The notes under the pieces: model-generated
What the model saw: only the letters and a program-made list of their open reading frames with translations
Told to the model about the DNA's origin: nothing
Database searches by the model: none
Origin: Apteryx mantelli
Lineage: Eukaryota; Chordata; Aves; Apterygiformes; Apterygidae
Assembly (NCBI RefSeq): GCF_036417845.1
Contig: NC_089980.1
Span: forward strand, 133,264,516-133,328,515
Length of the DNA: 64,000 nucleotides
Reading direction: 5' to 3'
In this document: in pieces, positions 11,051-24,060 of the stretch
Numbering within the stretch: position 1 is the first letter of the stretch
How the letters are laid out: each line of letters begins with the position of its first letter
Made by a program: the position numbers and the translations under genes

Positions 11051-12924
11051 TCATTTTGTGGGGCTTGAAACAAAAATCTCAAAAGCAGAGAGACAATGGC
11101 AAAGGAGTGAGATTTGGTTCATTTGTCTGTCTCATCACCTCATTCGTTCTGTATCTCAGTGGCCATTTTTGAATACAAAAGGCAGAAAATACTAGAAACA
11201 TTAGAATAAAAAAATTAAGGCTGAGATTTGCTAAGTGAACTGAGAGTTTGGGGAACTTGATAAGCTTTAAAATTTTGTCCTCAAGTTCTGCTAGCTATGA
11301 TATCTAAATTTATATATACTTCTAGTAATTACATAGTGCCATATAATGGACAGACATTGTCTTAAGGAATAGACAGTTTAAAGAACAGTACATTACACTA
11401 GACTATAATCATCTCCCTCTGTCTCTCTGCAGATCTTGAGCCACTTTGTTTAGATCCAGTAAGTTATACTAAGACTGACAAGTGGCACTAGAGGAAAATC
11501 AGACTTTTCCCAGTCTCTAAGTATGATACACTGCATGTATATATGAATACAGTATTGCTGAGTTTCCATCTCATGTATCTTCACTCTACCACTGTATGAG
11601 TGAAACAACTTAGTTTAAATCTGTGGAATGTAATTGGGATTATACTGTTGTAAATAAAAGCAGAATTTTTCCACTATGCATATAGAATTGAAAGAAATTG
11701 ATATTAAATATACAAGCATCAACAGCTTGTTTAGGAACAATTTTGTTTGCTTAAATGTTAGAACACAAGGGGTCCCCATAGCACTGTCACTGAAGTTCAG
11801 TTGTACTGTATCAGAAGCTAACTTTAGCCTTATTTTAACGCAAAAACATTCTGTAGTTAGTTTTTCTTTGTTAGTTCCAGAATTATCTTGTTTGCCCTTT
11901 GCTAGTTAAACAAAACTACACTCTGAATAAACACACAGCATCTTAAAAATCAAGATATTGGAGTGATAATCTCGTACTATAAGTAAGTGGCTTTATAATG
12001 TGTGGGGATTGATTTTTTTTTTCAGGGTTCTGATGCAAATCAGCTGCTGCTTGTCTGCACTTGGTATAGGGACACCTGTACAAAAGTACTATCACAGAGG
12101 TCAGCATCAGGCCCTTGGGGATGTGCTTTAGAAACGATGCTTGTCACTTACGTGCTGCTACACAGTTAAGATGATTTGTGAAATGCAAGTTAGGTACTGT
12201 TCTTCCTGGGGCACTTGTAGGCCAGTAATTTTACATTCAGTTGCTTCCTGCCCTCAGGGTCATTTCAACTAGCAGGAGACTTGGAAATGAACACTTTTTG
12301 GGGGTGTCATTCTAACACCTGTGTTTTTTTCTTTAAAACAGCATTTGAAGGTGCTCCAAATACATTCTTCACAATAACTTTACAAATCCTACATTTGTTT
12401 TCTGCCTTCACTGTAAAACTGACTAAGCAAAGTGGAGGAAGAGATCTGAGTTTTTAATCTAGAGCTAGAACCAATTCAAAAGCCAGTCTTTCTAGATGCT
12501 TGAAAAAGTGTGTTTAATTTTCTTTTTAATGATATTATCAATGCACCTGTTTCTCTAGGTGTTATTTGGAAGTAGGACAGATGTTGTCAAAAAAAAAAGG
12601 ACATGCCTGTTCTTTTTGTGATATTTACAGTCTGACTGACATGGAGAAAGAAGAACACAGAACCGATATTCCTAGGTTTTCAGATTCAGATGCTTCACGC
12701 AGCATTTCACGAGAATATCCCCCTTTCTATCCCCCTCTAACCTGAAACAAATGTCCATGGCTGGTCCATTACTGCTTTTAGCAATGTCAAGTTTGGTAGA
12801 AGAGCTACCAGGTTGAAAGTCTAGTTGTGGGAGAGGCAAAAATTGACCCACTGTGTGATTCAACATAGCTGGAAAACAGTCAACTCTCCAAAACTGACAT
12901 AGTCCCTATCTCCAGAGTACCTCA

Positions 12925-13135
12925 AAATATTTGATGTATTTATTTCTGCAATGTCTGAGGTGGTTGAAGAGGGATATTATCCTTACTTTGCCTATAGGAA
13001 GTTGAAACACAGAGAATTTAAATCTTTTTTGTAATATCATGTAGAAAATCTTGGGAAGAACAAACTTGAACTCATGTCTCCTAAATTCATGTAAACTTTT
13101 TAGCCCACAGATCATCATGCTCTGGCTGAGGAAAG
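12925..13135 (-). repeat. MIR-like SINE, antisense
   Basis: Read on the plus strand, the segment has in order a 'ttatccttactttgcctata' block, a 'gaaacacagagaatttaaat' block, 'gaacttgaactcatgtctcc' and 'tttagcccacagatcatcat'. This order follows the complement of MIR: the A-rich tail first, and the tRNA-derived promoter region with the ancestral 'ctaaccactagaccat' text last. The copy is heavily mutated. Confidence 0.6.
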
Positions 13136-14544
13136 GGTAGGTGGGGATTAAAGATTTCTACTCAGTCTCTCCCCTGTGTATAACAATGTACCTTCCGTGA
13201 ATTTTTTTAGACAGGTCTGCTAAAGTATCCCAAACCTTTGGGAAGAAGCTCTGATTGAATAATCCACATTGTCAAGAGTTTGTAGATGGGCTGGGTAGGG
13301 AAGGGAAGAGAGGGTAACAAGGGAGGGATCATCTCTCCTAAGTTTGTTGGTCTAAAAGATAGACATCAGTCAGTCACTCATCTTGGCTCCTTTTGTGATC
13401 AGTACAGAGAGACATAAATCTGTCTCTGAAATGCAGTTTGATTCATGTAAAATTGAGAGAACTTCTGGAGATGCCTAACTTTCATCACTGTCTATAAAGG
13501 AGGCCAGACGAACTAGCTGGACTAGATACCTAACATTTAGATGGCTCAAGTTAGGAAAGGTGAATCTTACCCTTAAGTAAATTAAGCACTTAGGTCAGTA
13601 AATTTTCGATGCGTCTGTGTTCCTAGGATTGCTTTGGGCATCTAATCACTGTATTTCAGCACTGTGTTCCCTAGAACCTTGGCTGAACTGCTACTAGGGT
13701 TTATCACCTATGTTTCTCTCACTGGACCTACACAGAACATATGTGCCAACTTATATGCAAAATATTTGCCTATTTTTGCCTGGTTTAGACCATGTCTGAG
13801 AGGCAGCCTGTGGCGAAAGTTGCTTGGTTGTTTGCATGTGTGTGCACACCTGCATCATATGACTTCTCCCACTCCAGGTGTATCCTCACCTGAACACTTA
13901 TCAGGAGTAAAAGATCCCTCTTTAAATTCCAGGTCTGACTGATGCGGAGGAAGAATATGAACTCCTGTCCCCTAAGAGAAAACCCTAACCAGTAAAGTTG
14001 AGTACCTGAGGAATGAGAGATGCAACTCTTTCTCTCTCTTTGGTGTACACAATTAGATATTCATCAATTCATTAAGCGGGTAGAAACAGACAGATTGCAA
14101 CTTTTCAGTGTGGCTGTGTGGGCATTTAGCTTTATTGTGGGAACATGCTCAAGTCTCTGTTCCAGTGAATATTGAATTATTTATCTAGAGTAGAACATCT
14201 TTAATAGGAGAGATGACTTATCCCAGAAACTCCCTTTGGCCCAGAGTTAGGCATCTAAATGCCTTGGATGTATGGGAGCCAAACCTCCATCCGTCTCCTC
14301 TGCATTTCCTATGGCTAGCTTGGTCACTACCCACTCACTGGCTGCTCGATATATCCCTGGATTCCTGCTCAAAGCTGGCACTCCCACAAGGCAGAAGTAT
14401 GCTTGGAAATTGGATGCTGCCATGCTCAAATTTGCAATGTACTTGCCCTTTGGGAAGTTAGTGCTAAGTGTTTAAATGGCTTTTAAAAAATGGGAGATTT
14501 TATCCTATATCACTTGGGTGAACTGTGAAATTATATTCAAAGGG

Positions 14545-14795
14545 TAGGATTCATCTCTCTTAAATTCACCGCCCTGGAAGTTAGGTGTCTAGTCTGAGCT
14601 AGTCCTTTAGGCTTCCTCTAGAATTGGTGTAGAGAGAAGGGCGTGTGCAGAGTGAGTCACACCAGTTTAAATCAGGTGTCTCAGGCAGTTGGAAGGACTT
14701 GCCCTTTGGAGATGCTTAGTACTTTAGAGCAGAAAGAGAACCTACTTAACTAGCTTAGACAAGACGTTTGACTTTTAAATGGCTAAGCAGAGGAG
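14545..14795. repeat. Ancient dispersed repeat with 'ttaggtgtct' words
   Basis: 'gaagttaggtgtctagtctg' at 14577 is followed by 'agctagtccttta', and the far end has 'gacttttaaatggctaag'. Similar words occur near 13500-13545, 16085-16260 and 50510-50770, for example 'gatgtctaacttataaataa'. The shared vocabulary suggests an old DNA-transposon-like or other dispersed family. No name is given because I cannot assign one. Confidence 0.4.
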
Positions 14796-16084
14796 GCACT
14801 CAAATCTCAAGGGTTATACTGAAATCATAAGGAGGGACACAAACTGTTCAATGTGTAGTCTAGTGACATGCATGTTGCTGTAGGAACTCTTCCATGTGAG
14901 AAGGATTAATTTATTCATTGTATATATTTATTAAAGTTGCAGTATTCTGTTGATCCTGCTTGAAAAAATGAGCAGGATGGAGAAAAAAGAGAGTGAAAGT
15001 ATAAATCCTTGCTCTTTAATCAGAGTGTTAGACCAGTAGAATGATTTTCTTACCTTAAATTGCTGTTTCTTAGCTGGTTTCCCTCTCCTACCAGAAAACA
15101 GTATTGGGTCTCATATAATATCAAACCGTGAATCTGGAAGTGATCAGGAAAGGTGGTTTGTTTTTTTAAAGGAAAAATAAATCTCAGATTGTTTGTGGGA
15201 GACTGTGAATATTTATGTACTGTTCCCTCTTTTCCCTCATTGCATATTTCACCAAGTTCATTTGCGTGTGTTATGAGATAAATCTTACTGGAAGGCAATG
15301 GAAGAAAGTAGTAAAAAGAAAAAGCATCAGTCAGTTATCCAGAGCAGCAGCAGGAATCATTGTTCATTTTGTACATGGATTATTGTTTGTTGAACTTTCA
15401 TGGGCTTGACAATTAAGAAACTTGCAGTTCTGCTGAGGTCAGTCTCAGGTGGTTTCAGATGACAGCTACAGAAGCATTTGTGTTGCTGGGCTTTGAAAGC
15501 TTTGAAGCCTTGTTGTCACTGGGCTTTTGCTGGTAATTTCTTATGAAGATGGTCACATATATTTTACTCTGGATTGAACAAAATATTTTGTGACAAAAAG
15601 TTTATCTGACAAAAATACCATGGGGGGAGTGGTTAACCTGAATTATTGGCAAATGCGGGTGGAATTTGTTGAATCATGACTTGTTTTGAAAAGTAAAAAT
15701 ATTTTCTCTTAATCTTTTTGAAACACAAGTTTCTTTTTTCTTTTGGAAATGAAATTTTATTTTTAAAGAATATTAACATTTTAAAAGTGTTACGAAAATG
15801 ATTGAATAGCTAGTAACGAGTTATTTAACCAACCATCCCAAAACATGTTTTCTTTTTATTGTTCTGTTTGCTTGGAAAGTTTGTGCTAGTTAATTTTAAA
15901 AATTTAAGCATTTTTGCTTTGGTTTGACTTAAATCAAATAGTTTTTATATTGAACTTAGCCAAAGAATCCGTTATTCTTATTGCTCTTATTGTGCCCTCT
16001 ATGCTCTGCATCTCCTCCTGTAATAACTAACAAGTAAAATCCTCAACCTGCAGATGGATCCACTCAGGCATATTTTCAGGCAAA

Positions 16085-16260
16085 TAAAATAGAGTCATCT
16101 CACCTAACTTTAGCTATTTTAAATTTAGGTAGCCAGTCTGTCTATTCTCAAAAGAGGGAGAGAGGCTCCTCTGGTGGGTAGTTCAGCTTTTCCTAGGCTT
16201 CTATTTTAGGATGGAATGATTTGCCTTTCAGTGGCTCCTTCAGGCCACATAGATCGACGC
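16085..16260. repeat. Ancient dispersed repeat with 'cacctaacttta' words
   Basis: 'cacctaactttagctatttt' (16100) and 'aatttaggtagccagtctgt' (16122) make a facing pair, resembling the repeat at 14545-14795. An open frame starting inside it at 16221 looks accidental. Confidence 0.35.
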
Positions 16261-16581
16261 TTATGTTCTTTGTCTGCTTTGTTATTTCTCCTCATCCCAG
16301 CAAGGAAGGGAATATTTGGAGTTCAAGGAAGGGGAAGAAGAGTCCTTGTCTGACCTTTGTAAATGTTGTGGGTGTGGGCAGTCTGAATCAGTTTTACTTT
16401 TTCCAAACCACTTTTCTTTTACTACTTTCTAGTTACTTTCCATTTTGCTTCAGCCTTATTTGACCCATAGAAAATAGAGATGGAAAAGACCTATGACGTT
16501 TGAAGTTTTATGGCCAGTATTATTTTGGAGGTCAGAATAACTGATTATAAGAATCCCTTTTGGCTTTAAAAGCTGTTGAAG

Positions 16582-16652
16582 AAATCTTAACCCCACTGAA
16601 GTCAACAGCAGAACTTCCACTGGCTTCAGCATGGCCGGAATTTCACCCTAAG
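16582..16652. repeat. Imperfect palindromic repeat
   Basis: The left arm 'ccccactgaagtcaacagc' (16591) faces the right arm 'ccactggcttcagcatggcc' (16618), followed by 'ggaatttcaccc'. It belongs with the palindromic copies at 9390 and 16865. Confidence 0.6.
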
Positions 16653-16864
16653 TACCTAGTAATGAATCTTTGTCATCTGGCCCTCCCCTTGACTTGCAGG
16701 ATTGCTCCATGCATTATATTTTCCAATGTTTTGTTCAGTTGTGGTATAAATGTTTCAAGACACAAGGATTTCTCTTTGTCCCCTGGAAATAGTTGCACAG
16801 GCTAATAGTTTAAGGAAGTTTTTTGCTTGAAGAGTTGAGTAACAGAGCCAAAGTCTGTTCTTGG

Positions 16865-16953
16865 TTGAACTGGAGTAAATATGGAATAGCTTGTTGACAA
16901 TGTGGAGTTACTCTTCTTTTATGTCAGTGTAACTGAGAGCACAATTTTGCCAA
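16865..16953. repeat. Imperfect palindromic repeat, well preserved
   Basis: The left arm 'gttgaactggagtaaatatg' faces the right arm 'ttatgtcagtgtaactgaga', followed by 'gcacaattttgcc', around a core with 'tgtggagttactc'. It is the best-preserved half-palindrome of the family in the window. Confidence 0.65.
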
Positions 16954-18479
16954 TTATTAACTTTTGTTACATTATTTGTAATTCTGTGAGTGTCAGGATT
17001 TGTTAATCTCATTGTTCAACATCAAGTAACCTTTTGCTGAAAACAGAGCGTCATTGTGAATTAGGTATCATCAACTAAATTGAACCTCACCCTGTGCATT
17101 TGACAGATGGTAATACATTCATTAAGTGTTCTGTGGTTACTTTGAGGTTGGAAAGTGCTATTTTTCTAGCTTCTAACTCAAGATTCCTAAGTAAAGTTGT
17201 ATAAAAGCATGATTTTGAAGGGGGAAGGAAAATCACAAAGAGCTCAGGAGGTTTTTTAATACTACTATATTTATTTACTTTTGGTGGAATGACATAGCAG
17301 GACCATGATTGCTCTAAGTTGTCTTTGGCAACATAAATAGTCCAGAACAGAGTAGTGATGGATGTGAGAGGTGGTTCCACCGTGTATTTTGTATCTACAC
17401 AGGTAGAACCTCTTGGAATCTGAAGTTATGTGAAATACATCACTGTGAAGGCAATACAGTGGTAGTGTCTTTGTGCCTGGGTGATTTCACTGTCCAGAAA
17501 GATGTTTTTTTCAGTTCAGACTTCTGCAGTTGTTGCAGTGATAACCTGATGACAGGACTCCTCTTGCAGAGCTGGTTACATTCTGGATCTCTAAGTTGAG
17601 TAAGGTCTACAGGGTGGGGAAGTAATTGAAAATAAGAGTCTTAAAATCAACGTAGAGCTACATTCTCTGGCATAGCCCCACTTTGTGTTGCAGTATTGAA
17701 TCCTCCACCCTGCCATTACCAAGACAATGCAAGGCCAAGGTTAGACACTTAGGAAAAAGTTCCCGATATAGCTGACTTTGGAGCCACCCAAACTAACTGC
17801 AATACAGAGGAAAAGATTCCACTGACTACAGAGGAAGCTCAGGGTGGTTAATTCAAACCTACACATTTAACTTAAATTACTTTAGTGGAGATAAAATGCA
17901 ATTTTCAATGAAGACTCAGCTGTTATCAACAAACCTGTTTAGTTGTTTAACAATGTTACCAAGGGGATAAGGTACCATGAGACTTAGCTGCCTAGCCTCT
18001 TCCGAAATTCTTTGTGGCAGTATATTCGCAGGTGGGGAATCAGTCACTTTTTAATCAGTCACGTCACTTTAAATGTCTTCAGTTAACTAGTGATGGACTT
18101 GTACTCACTGGACTCCTGCCCGGGTGAGTGCCTGCTGTCCCCTAAGTTCTCGATGGAGACTGCCTACCGGCTCATGCAGATTTTCACAAAATAGCAGTAG
18201 TATGGGAGATTCAGAATGAAATCTCTTTTCTGCGTGGTTTGTTCAGTAATATGAATCTGGACATCTCTTTACTCAGCAAGGGTCCCAAAACCTTCAGAGC
18301 TGTAGAATATTCAAAGGAGGGTGTTTCTTGTCTCTGTTTACTTTTTTTTCCACGTTTCATAGAACGCTTAAATATTGACTAGATAAGAGAGGAAGCATGA
18401 GAGCTAGTTTTTCAGGCTTTCTCCTTTGCTGCCAGGCTTCAGTCATGGTCCACTGAATGCTAAATCATTTATGGAAAGT

Positions 18480-18900
18480 GAAACAGTTCAACAGGAGAGC
18501 CACATGGATTACCTGGTACTCTACTGGCTAGGGATTTCACCTGGGAGATCTGGACTGACACCATGTTGAAGAGACATTTGAAACTCAGTCTTCCGCATTC
18601 CAGGAAAATGCTCTCCCTTTACCCTTGGTAAAAGTACAGCACTTCCCCATATCTTTTGTGAGAAATTAAACTGACCTGACATTAAATGACCTGCTTTAGG
18701 TACCTGTCTTTTGGGAGGAGTCGCTGGCGAATTCTGGCATAAGGTGGATTCCCCCACCAGGCTAGAATTAGGCACTTAACTCTCTCTCTGGGATGTGGGG
18801 CTTAGAAGCCTCTTGCTTCAATATTTTATGGACTACTTTCCAGATTCTCCTATTCAGGGTATGGATTTCTCTTAGCACCTTCTTTAGGAATCTAAGACTT
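18480..18900. other. Degenerate, repeat-like stretch
   Basis: The stretch has the mixed 'ttaggcacttaac' vocabulary seen in the dispersed repeats around 14.5 kb. An 84-codon open frame on the minus strand (18521-18775) has no recognisable domain. No firm family is assigned. Confidence 0.25.
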
Positions 18901-20076
18901 CCTATCCATTATATAGATAAATCTGGATGTTCACCTCATGGCAGTGACAGGATACCTAAAAATTAGGGTTTACAACATGGATGTTTGCATATGGATTTAC
19001 AAAAAAGCTTTGAAAAACATTTAAAGGTTTTAAAATCTGACCCTGATCATCTAAACTCCATTTAAAAATGGAATTTCAGGCTCTTAATTCTCTTAGATTT
19101 TCAAAATTCTGTCATTGCTCAGTTTGGAAGAAGGGCAGTTCTCCCTTGTTCTCTACTGTTTCATATTCATGGTTGTTTTGGGAGATTTACTAAGATCAGG
19201 AGGATTTTGATTAATTAAATAGGGTCATACAATACACTGGTGTCACAAATAGTGGTCCAGGTCTTCATTATCAGAATATGAGATGTGCCTGACCCTTGTG
19301 GTGATTTCACTGGTAGATCTTAGGATCCTGTTGGTTCCAGCAGAGCCTATGGAGTAGGTCACGGATGTGCTGAACCCTGAACACATGCTTATTTTTGGCC
19401 CCAAGTAGTCGTGTGCAAGTGCCAAGTATGGATTCAGATACATGTTTTTCTCACTGTCACAAATAGGCTTCACTCCAAGCATTGTTTTTGAGACAGCCAT
19501 GACGCACTTTGATAAATCAATAAGAGGGGAAGAAAAGAAAAAGAAAAATCCTAATAAGTTCCAGAAAAGAGTTACATAAATACATCTCACCTGCTGCTCC
19601 TGTCCTTATAAACAAACCTAACTGACCCTGTAAGCTAGCACAAAGCATCTAACGTAGTGCTTCTACTGGAAATATTGAACAGATGACCTGAAGAACCAAA
19701 AATCTTACTGGGCAAAGGAGAATGCTGGAAAATGCTCAGTGTTAAGCCAGTTTTCTAAAATCCAAATGAGCAAAATTCAATTAAATTGCAATAATTTGAT
19801 TCCATTGTCTCTAAATGAATTCATTGTAAGAGGACATAGTCTGAGGCTGACCAAGAGAAAGAGAACAATCTATTCAACAGGTGTTATGGGTCAAAACAAA
19901 AAGATTGCTAAATATTTCAAGTGTTGCCACATGGGGGTATATTACATGCCATGTAGTTATTACCCTTCAGTAGAAGTTGTGCTGCAGAGCACAGCTGCAG
20001 ATGATTAAAGACACCACTGCCAGGATCTGACAGCAGAATGTCAGTGTCAAAATTCAATTTGAATTGATTAAATAAG

Positions 20077-20113
20077 GGATGGCAACACTTTTGTTTTATG
20101 GATGGCAACACTT
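20077..20113 (+). repeat. 14-bp direct repeat pair
   Basis: The word ggatggcaacactt occurs at 20077-20090 and again at 20100-20113, separated by nine bases. It sits just after a near-palindromic aattcaatttgaatt at 20051-20065. This could be a local slippage duplication. Confidence 0.85.
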
Positions 20114-20696
20114 CAGTCGCTTTAGATGCTATGCTTTCAGACATAAAATTCTTTCCCTCCCTGCTATGTTTGTTGGGGTGTTTTCACTTGGATCGCAGTC
20201 ATTTCTCCAGTCAATCAATTAAGCCGTGATTTGCCACTGTGTCTAAGAGTCAGCCACAAAAGAGCTGGTATGGTTCCTTGGTGCTTGGCCAAGAGGCTTC
20301 AGTGGAAGCAAGACATCAGGCAGCTTAATCTGACTTCCACCACTGGCATAAGGTTTAATGGATGTTAGGGCATCAGAGAATGCATGTTCTGTGGTGTTCA
20401 GCTCCTGCTCTCTGAACGGCCCCGTACACACCGCCTTTCTCTCCGTGCCAAGAACACAGGAGTGGCTCTTAGCGGAGCCAGCAGAGCTACCTGTGCCAGC
20501 AAGCTGTTCTAAACGGGGCGATTTCTGCAGCCTTTTGAAGCTTATGTTGTGCTCTGCAAATATATTTGTCTCTATAGGCTTTGTAGTCTTACACGACATA
20601 AGTAACTTGACATATTGAATAGTCTCCCCTAAGTTAAATGGCAGTAAGTTACTCAGAGGTAAAAGATATTGCAGGATTAGGCCTAAAATGCTGACT

Positions 20697-20764
20697 CTGG
20701 GCCAGATCTGCAGCAGGTATAAATCACTGCAGGTAATTTTCACCAGCTGAAATTCTGGCCCTAA
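20697..20764. repeat. Imperfect palindromic repeat with 26-bp arms
   Basis: The left arm starts 'gggccagatctgcagcaggt' near 20699. The right arm ends 'caccagctgaaattctggcc' at 20760. Read as reverse complements the arms agree over most of about 26 positions. It belongs to the same dispersed family as the copies at 9390 and 16865. A 175-codon minus-strand open frame overlaps it and is probably accidental. Confidence 0.65.
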
Positions 20765-21826
20765 GCCCATGAGTCATGTTGTTATTTTTTCACATTGTAA
20801 ATTCTTGCTGTTTCTTATTTATATTGCTTTAGCACTTTGGGGCTCTTGTCAGGGGCCAGGACCCCATCATGCTAGTCACCCTTCAAACACAGAAGCAAAA
20901 GATCCTTCTTGCCCCGGAGTGTTTTCAGTTTAAATAACTTGCACTCTCATTCAGCTTTCTATGAGTGTATTGTTACAAGTCATGTTTTTGTATGATCCTG
21001 ATGGTAAAGCATAAGTACACAAATTCTGTACCCAGCTTGATATTTTCAAGTAAAAAAATTTGCACTCTACTGTATACTACCATATCTAGGTGACATTTTA
21101 TGTATGGAGTTCATTAGAGCCACAGCAGTCTGGGTCATGGTTTTCAGTAATTCTTGAAATGAGAGGTCCAAAGTCTCTTCTCTGTTGTGACATATGAAAA
21201 AGAGAATTGCACCCAAACTGAACCCAAAGTAAGGAGAATCTTAAAACTGGTTGAATATCTCATCTGTTTTGTGTAGCTTTTTATTTAATTATCATCACGT
21301 TACTTTTATTTCAGTTGTTGTGTATCTTCCAACTTACTGAAGGAATCTAGCACCATAGAGCTCTGGCTAGCATCTTTGGAATTATTCCTATTGCCTCTAA
21401 GGGGTTTTAAAGTAATAAAACTACAACTTTTTAGAGCTAAAGTAATGCTAGAGAATTCCCATTCATTAGGGTCCCACCTGACTTCTTAGGAAAAATAATG
21501 TAACAGTGTACAGGGCTGCAACTTACTGTGTGGTGGCCTCAAGAAACCGAAAAATCACCCTAGGGTGAATGTGTATTATGGAAATATCATACTGACAACC
21601 AATTCTTTTCTTCCGCGATCTCTTTTTCTGGTAGTCAGGAGAAGGCATTGCATAACAGCTGCCTATATTGCCTTTTTCCTTTGCAGGATTAACTTTACCC
21701 TCAGGTAACTAACAACAAAGAAATGGCTCTTGCCTTTTCTCCAGGTATTGTCACAGCCATTGATGATGTGTGTTCCCAAATAATTTCTACTCTCCCCTAA
21801 TCATTTATTTATTACTTTTGGCAAAG

Positions 21827-22008
21827 CCCTTGAAAAAGGTTTGGTGAAGGCTTTGAAGAAGCTGGATGACTATCTGAGAACCCCTCTGCCTGAGGAGATT
21901 GATGCAAACAGCACTGAAGAGGAGAAGGTGTCTAAACGCAGATTTCTGGATGGAGATGACCTGACTCTTGCTGACTGCAACCTTCTGCCCAAACTCCATG
22001 TTGTTAAG
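21827..22008 (+). CDS. CLIC5: CLIC5 coding exon 5 (GST C-terminal helical domain)
   Basis: This 182-bp exon starts with cc, completing the alanine codon split over the intron, and reads [17 protein letters not shown], then [13 protein letters not shown], then [20 protein letters not shown], ending VK. It covers about residues 136-196 of CLIC5A. The variable acidic loop ([12 protein letters not shown]) differs between CLIC paralogues. LTLADCN holds the conserved helix N-cap (T-x-x-D) of the GST fold and a conserved cysteine. The acceptor is ttggcaaag at 21826, the donor is gtaaaa at 22009, and the exon ends in phase 0. The final VK joins the next exon to make KIVAKKYR, which in CLIC4 is the nuclear-import signal. 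The 182-bp length equals that of other CLIC genes. Confidence 0.95.
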
Positions 22009-23759
22009 GTAAAAGGTGGCATGTGATAAAGAAGTCTTCTCTGACAATGATGTGCCCTCATTCATACATGTACTTTTGAGGTTGAACAGTGGTGCTGCTG
22101 CTTTATCTGCCAATCACTTATTTTCTATGTAAATGAGTCTGAGCTATGCAGTATTACAAATTTTTTTAGGCATTGGCCAAAAGTATAAAGGTGGATTATA
22201 CAATGTATAAAGGTCCCTTGATTGTAAACTTTCCTGGCTTTCTGAAAAATCCATTTTCTTTTGGGTATATGTAAGATTTAAGGATCTGACCTGGCCCTCC
22301 GGTAATTCCTCAGAAAATTCGCCTTAACTGTGTAGGTAAAGGAAGCCATCTGTAAAGAGACATGGCCACCCGCTCATGTAAAGTGCACTCTGAGAGGGGC
22401 AGAAGACCACTGTGCTGTGTAACACCTAGGTCTTTCTTTCCTGTACTTACTAGCATGGATGAGCAAGTACACAGGTTAAATGAAATGAGTACAAGGAAGA
22501 TTTATTCCGTCGCTCTGGCAGCTGAGCATAAAGCCAACATGTATATTAGCACACATATCTTAAGTTCTAGAAGATCAGGGTTTGAAGCACAGTTTTTTCT
22601 CTTCAGTATTTCCTATAGGTTAACTTAGGCAACTTAGTACATGAGGAAACAGAATGACACACTAGGTCACGTCATGGGTTAGCAGCAAAGACACTATTAA
22701 CATAAAAGTATCCTGGTCTCTTATTTTCACCCTGCTGCAAGTAACAGCACAGTGTTTCGTATTAATTAGTTCCCATTATTCTTAAAAGTGATGTCAAACT
22801 TCAGTCAATTCCCATGCATTTGTAACTTGAGAACAGCAGTGCATCTTTTGTGGGGGGATTTTGTTCCTGCTGGTATTTCATAAGGAGAGGTTAACAAATC
22901 AAAATCACCACTGAGGTCCAGGATTCACGATGTACATGGTCACTGGCATAGTGCAAATGATGTACATCATCCTGACTTCTAAATGTTGTATTTATTTAAT
23001 TTATCAGATTGCATATTTCTTTAGAATAAAGCAAGTACCTGGCGGCAGACCTTGGCAATCAAGAAAGCTAGGAAGTAAAGCCAAGTCATGTATCTAATTT
23101 GGCTCCATGAGCCAAAGCATAAACTGAGCCATGCAAGCTGACTGCACACATGTAAAAAGAAGAAAAAAAAAAAAGGTGCATAAGTCACCAGTTAAGAAAT
23201 GTGATAATATCCTCACAGGTTTAGCTCTTTCTTTGGCTCGTCTGCACTGGTGACATTGGAGTCAGACAATGTAAAATTATTGTGTGGTCCCTTACTACTT
23301 CCTGACTACTTGAGATAAAAAGAAAGATGTCAAAAAAGAATTAAAAACTTTCTCAAACAGGAGAACCATAATAACCATAGGATATTGTCTGAAAAGTGTT
23401 TTATAGACAGAAGAGAAAGGTAAATTATAAAGACTTTTTCATTTGATGAAAGATGCTTACTGGAAGTTGTGAAAATACTGACTTAAATTGCTGAGCAAGC
23501 TTTATCCTCCCTGTGCGTGTGTGTAACATCATTGAAGGCAAGAATGCTTAATTAAATGCAGTTTAGGACAGAATTTGGCCTTGCTTATGCCAAATGGATC
23601 ATAGTAATAAAAACAAATCATCATCATTTCTGAGAACATGACTGTCCTAAGAAATCTGAGATGGAAAACAGCTCTACCATGTACTTTAAAAATAGAGGGG
23701 AACTCTGTGGCACATATGTATGTAATTTGTGCCCAGGAACAATTTTATACTGTCAGAAA

Positions 23760-24060
23760 AATTAGAGATTGGAAGCATTCATTAAATCAGCTAATCCATC
23801 CCTTCCTATCAGCTAGCTCATTCTGTCACCACAAGATTATTCGATATGGTATATTCTTACAGGAAAACTGAAATGTCCCAATCCAGCAAGCTACTTAACC
23901 AACCAACTCGCTTTAAACACAAATACAGGTGCTTAAAATTAAGTACGCACTTAAATATTTTGCTGAATAAGGACCTGAGTGTTTTTAGTAATTGAGAATT
24001 TCCCTTGATAGACAATTTCCTAGTCTAACAAGTCTTTAAATAACCATTTTCTCCCCCAGC
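23760..24060 (-). mobile_element. Ancient CR1 3' fragment, antisense, interrupted
   Basis: 'ttagagattggaagcattc' (23761), 'cagctaatccatcccttcc' (23789) and 'gatatggtatattctta' (23843) follow the complement of an old CR1 3' end. The CR1-like text resumes near 24000 with 'tttcccttgatagacaattt' and 'cctagtctaacaagtc'. Between them lies the palindromic element at 23877-23978. The CR1 reading is moderate in certainty because the copy is old. Confidence 0.5.
23877..23978. repeat. Palindromic 'cttaa...ttaag' repeat nested in CR1
   Basis: The left arm is 'tcccaatccagcaagctac' with 'ttaaccaaccaactcgcttt'. The right arm is 'gtgcttaaaattaagtacgc' with 'acttaaatattttgctgaat'. The arms are imperfect reverse complements over about 45 bases. 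The sequence interrupts the surrounding CR1-like text, so it probably inserted later. Confidence 0.55.

Larger units (their letters stand above)
1738..21826 (+). other. CLIC5: CLIC5 large intron, about 20.1 kb
   Basis: The donor gtaagtagg starts at 1738 and the acceptor is attacttttggcaaag, ending at 21826. The intron is AT-rich with no convincing open frame. It holds the old repeats listed separately (MIR-like, CR1 and palindromic elements), an A14 tract at 3454-3467 and a perfect 25-bp palindrome at 11026-11050. A compact segment at 8940-9130 looks like a possible conserved non-coding element. Stretches at 3.5-8.4 kb, 11.1-12.9 kb and 17-20.6 kb show nothing I can name beyond scattered degenerate repeats. 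Confidence 0.85.

Noticed and set aside
20243..20770. 175-codon open frame on the minus strand in the large CLIC5 intron
   Set aside because: It overlaps a palindromic repeat, has no recognisable domain, and an 86-codon frame opens on the other strand. Treated as accidental.
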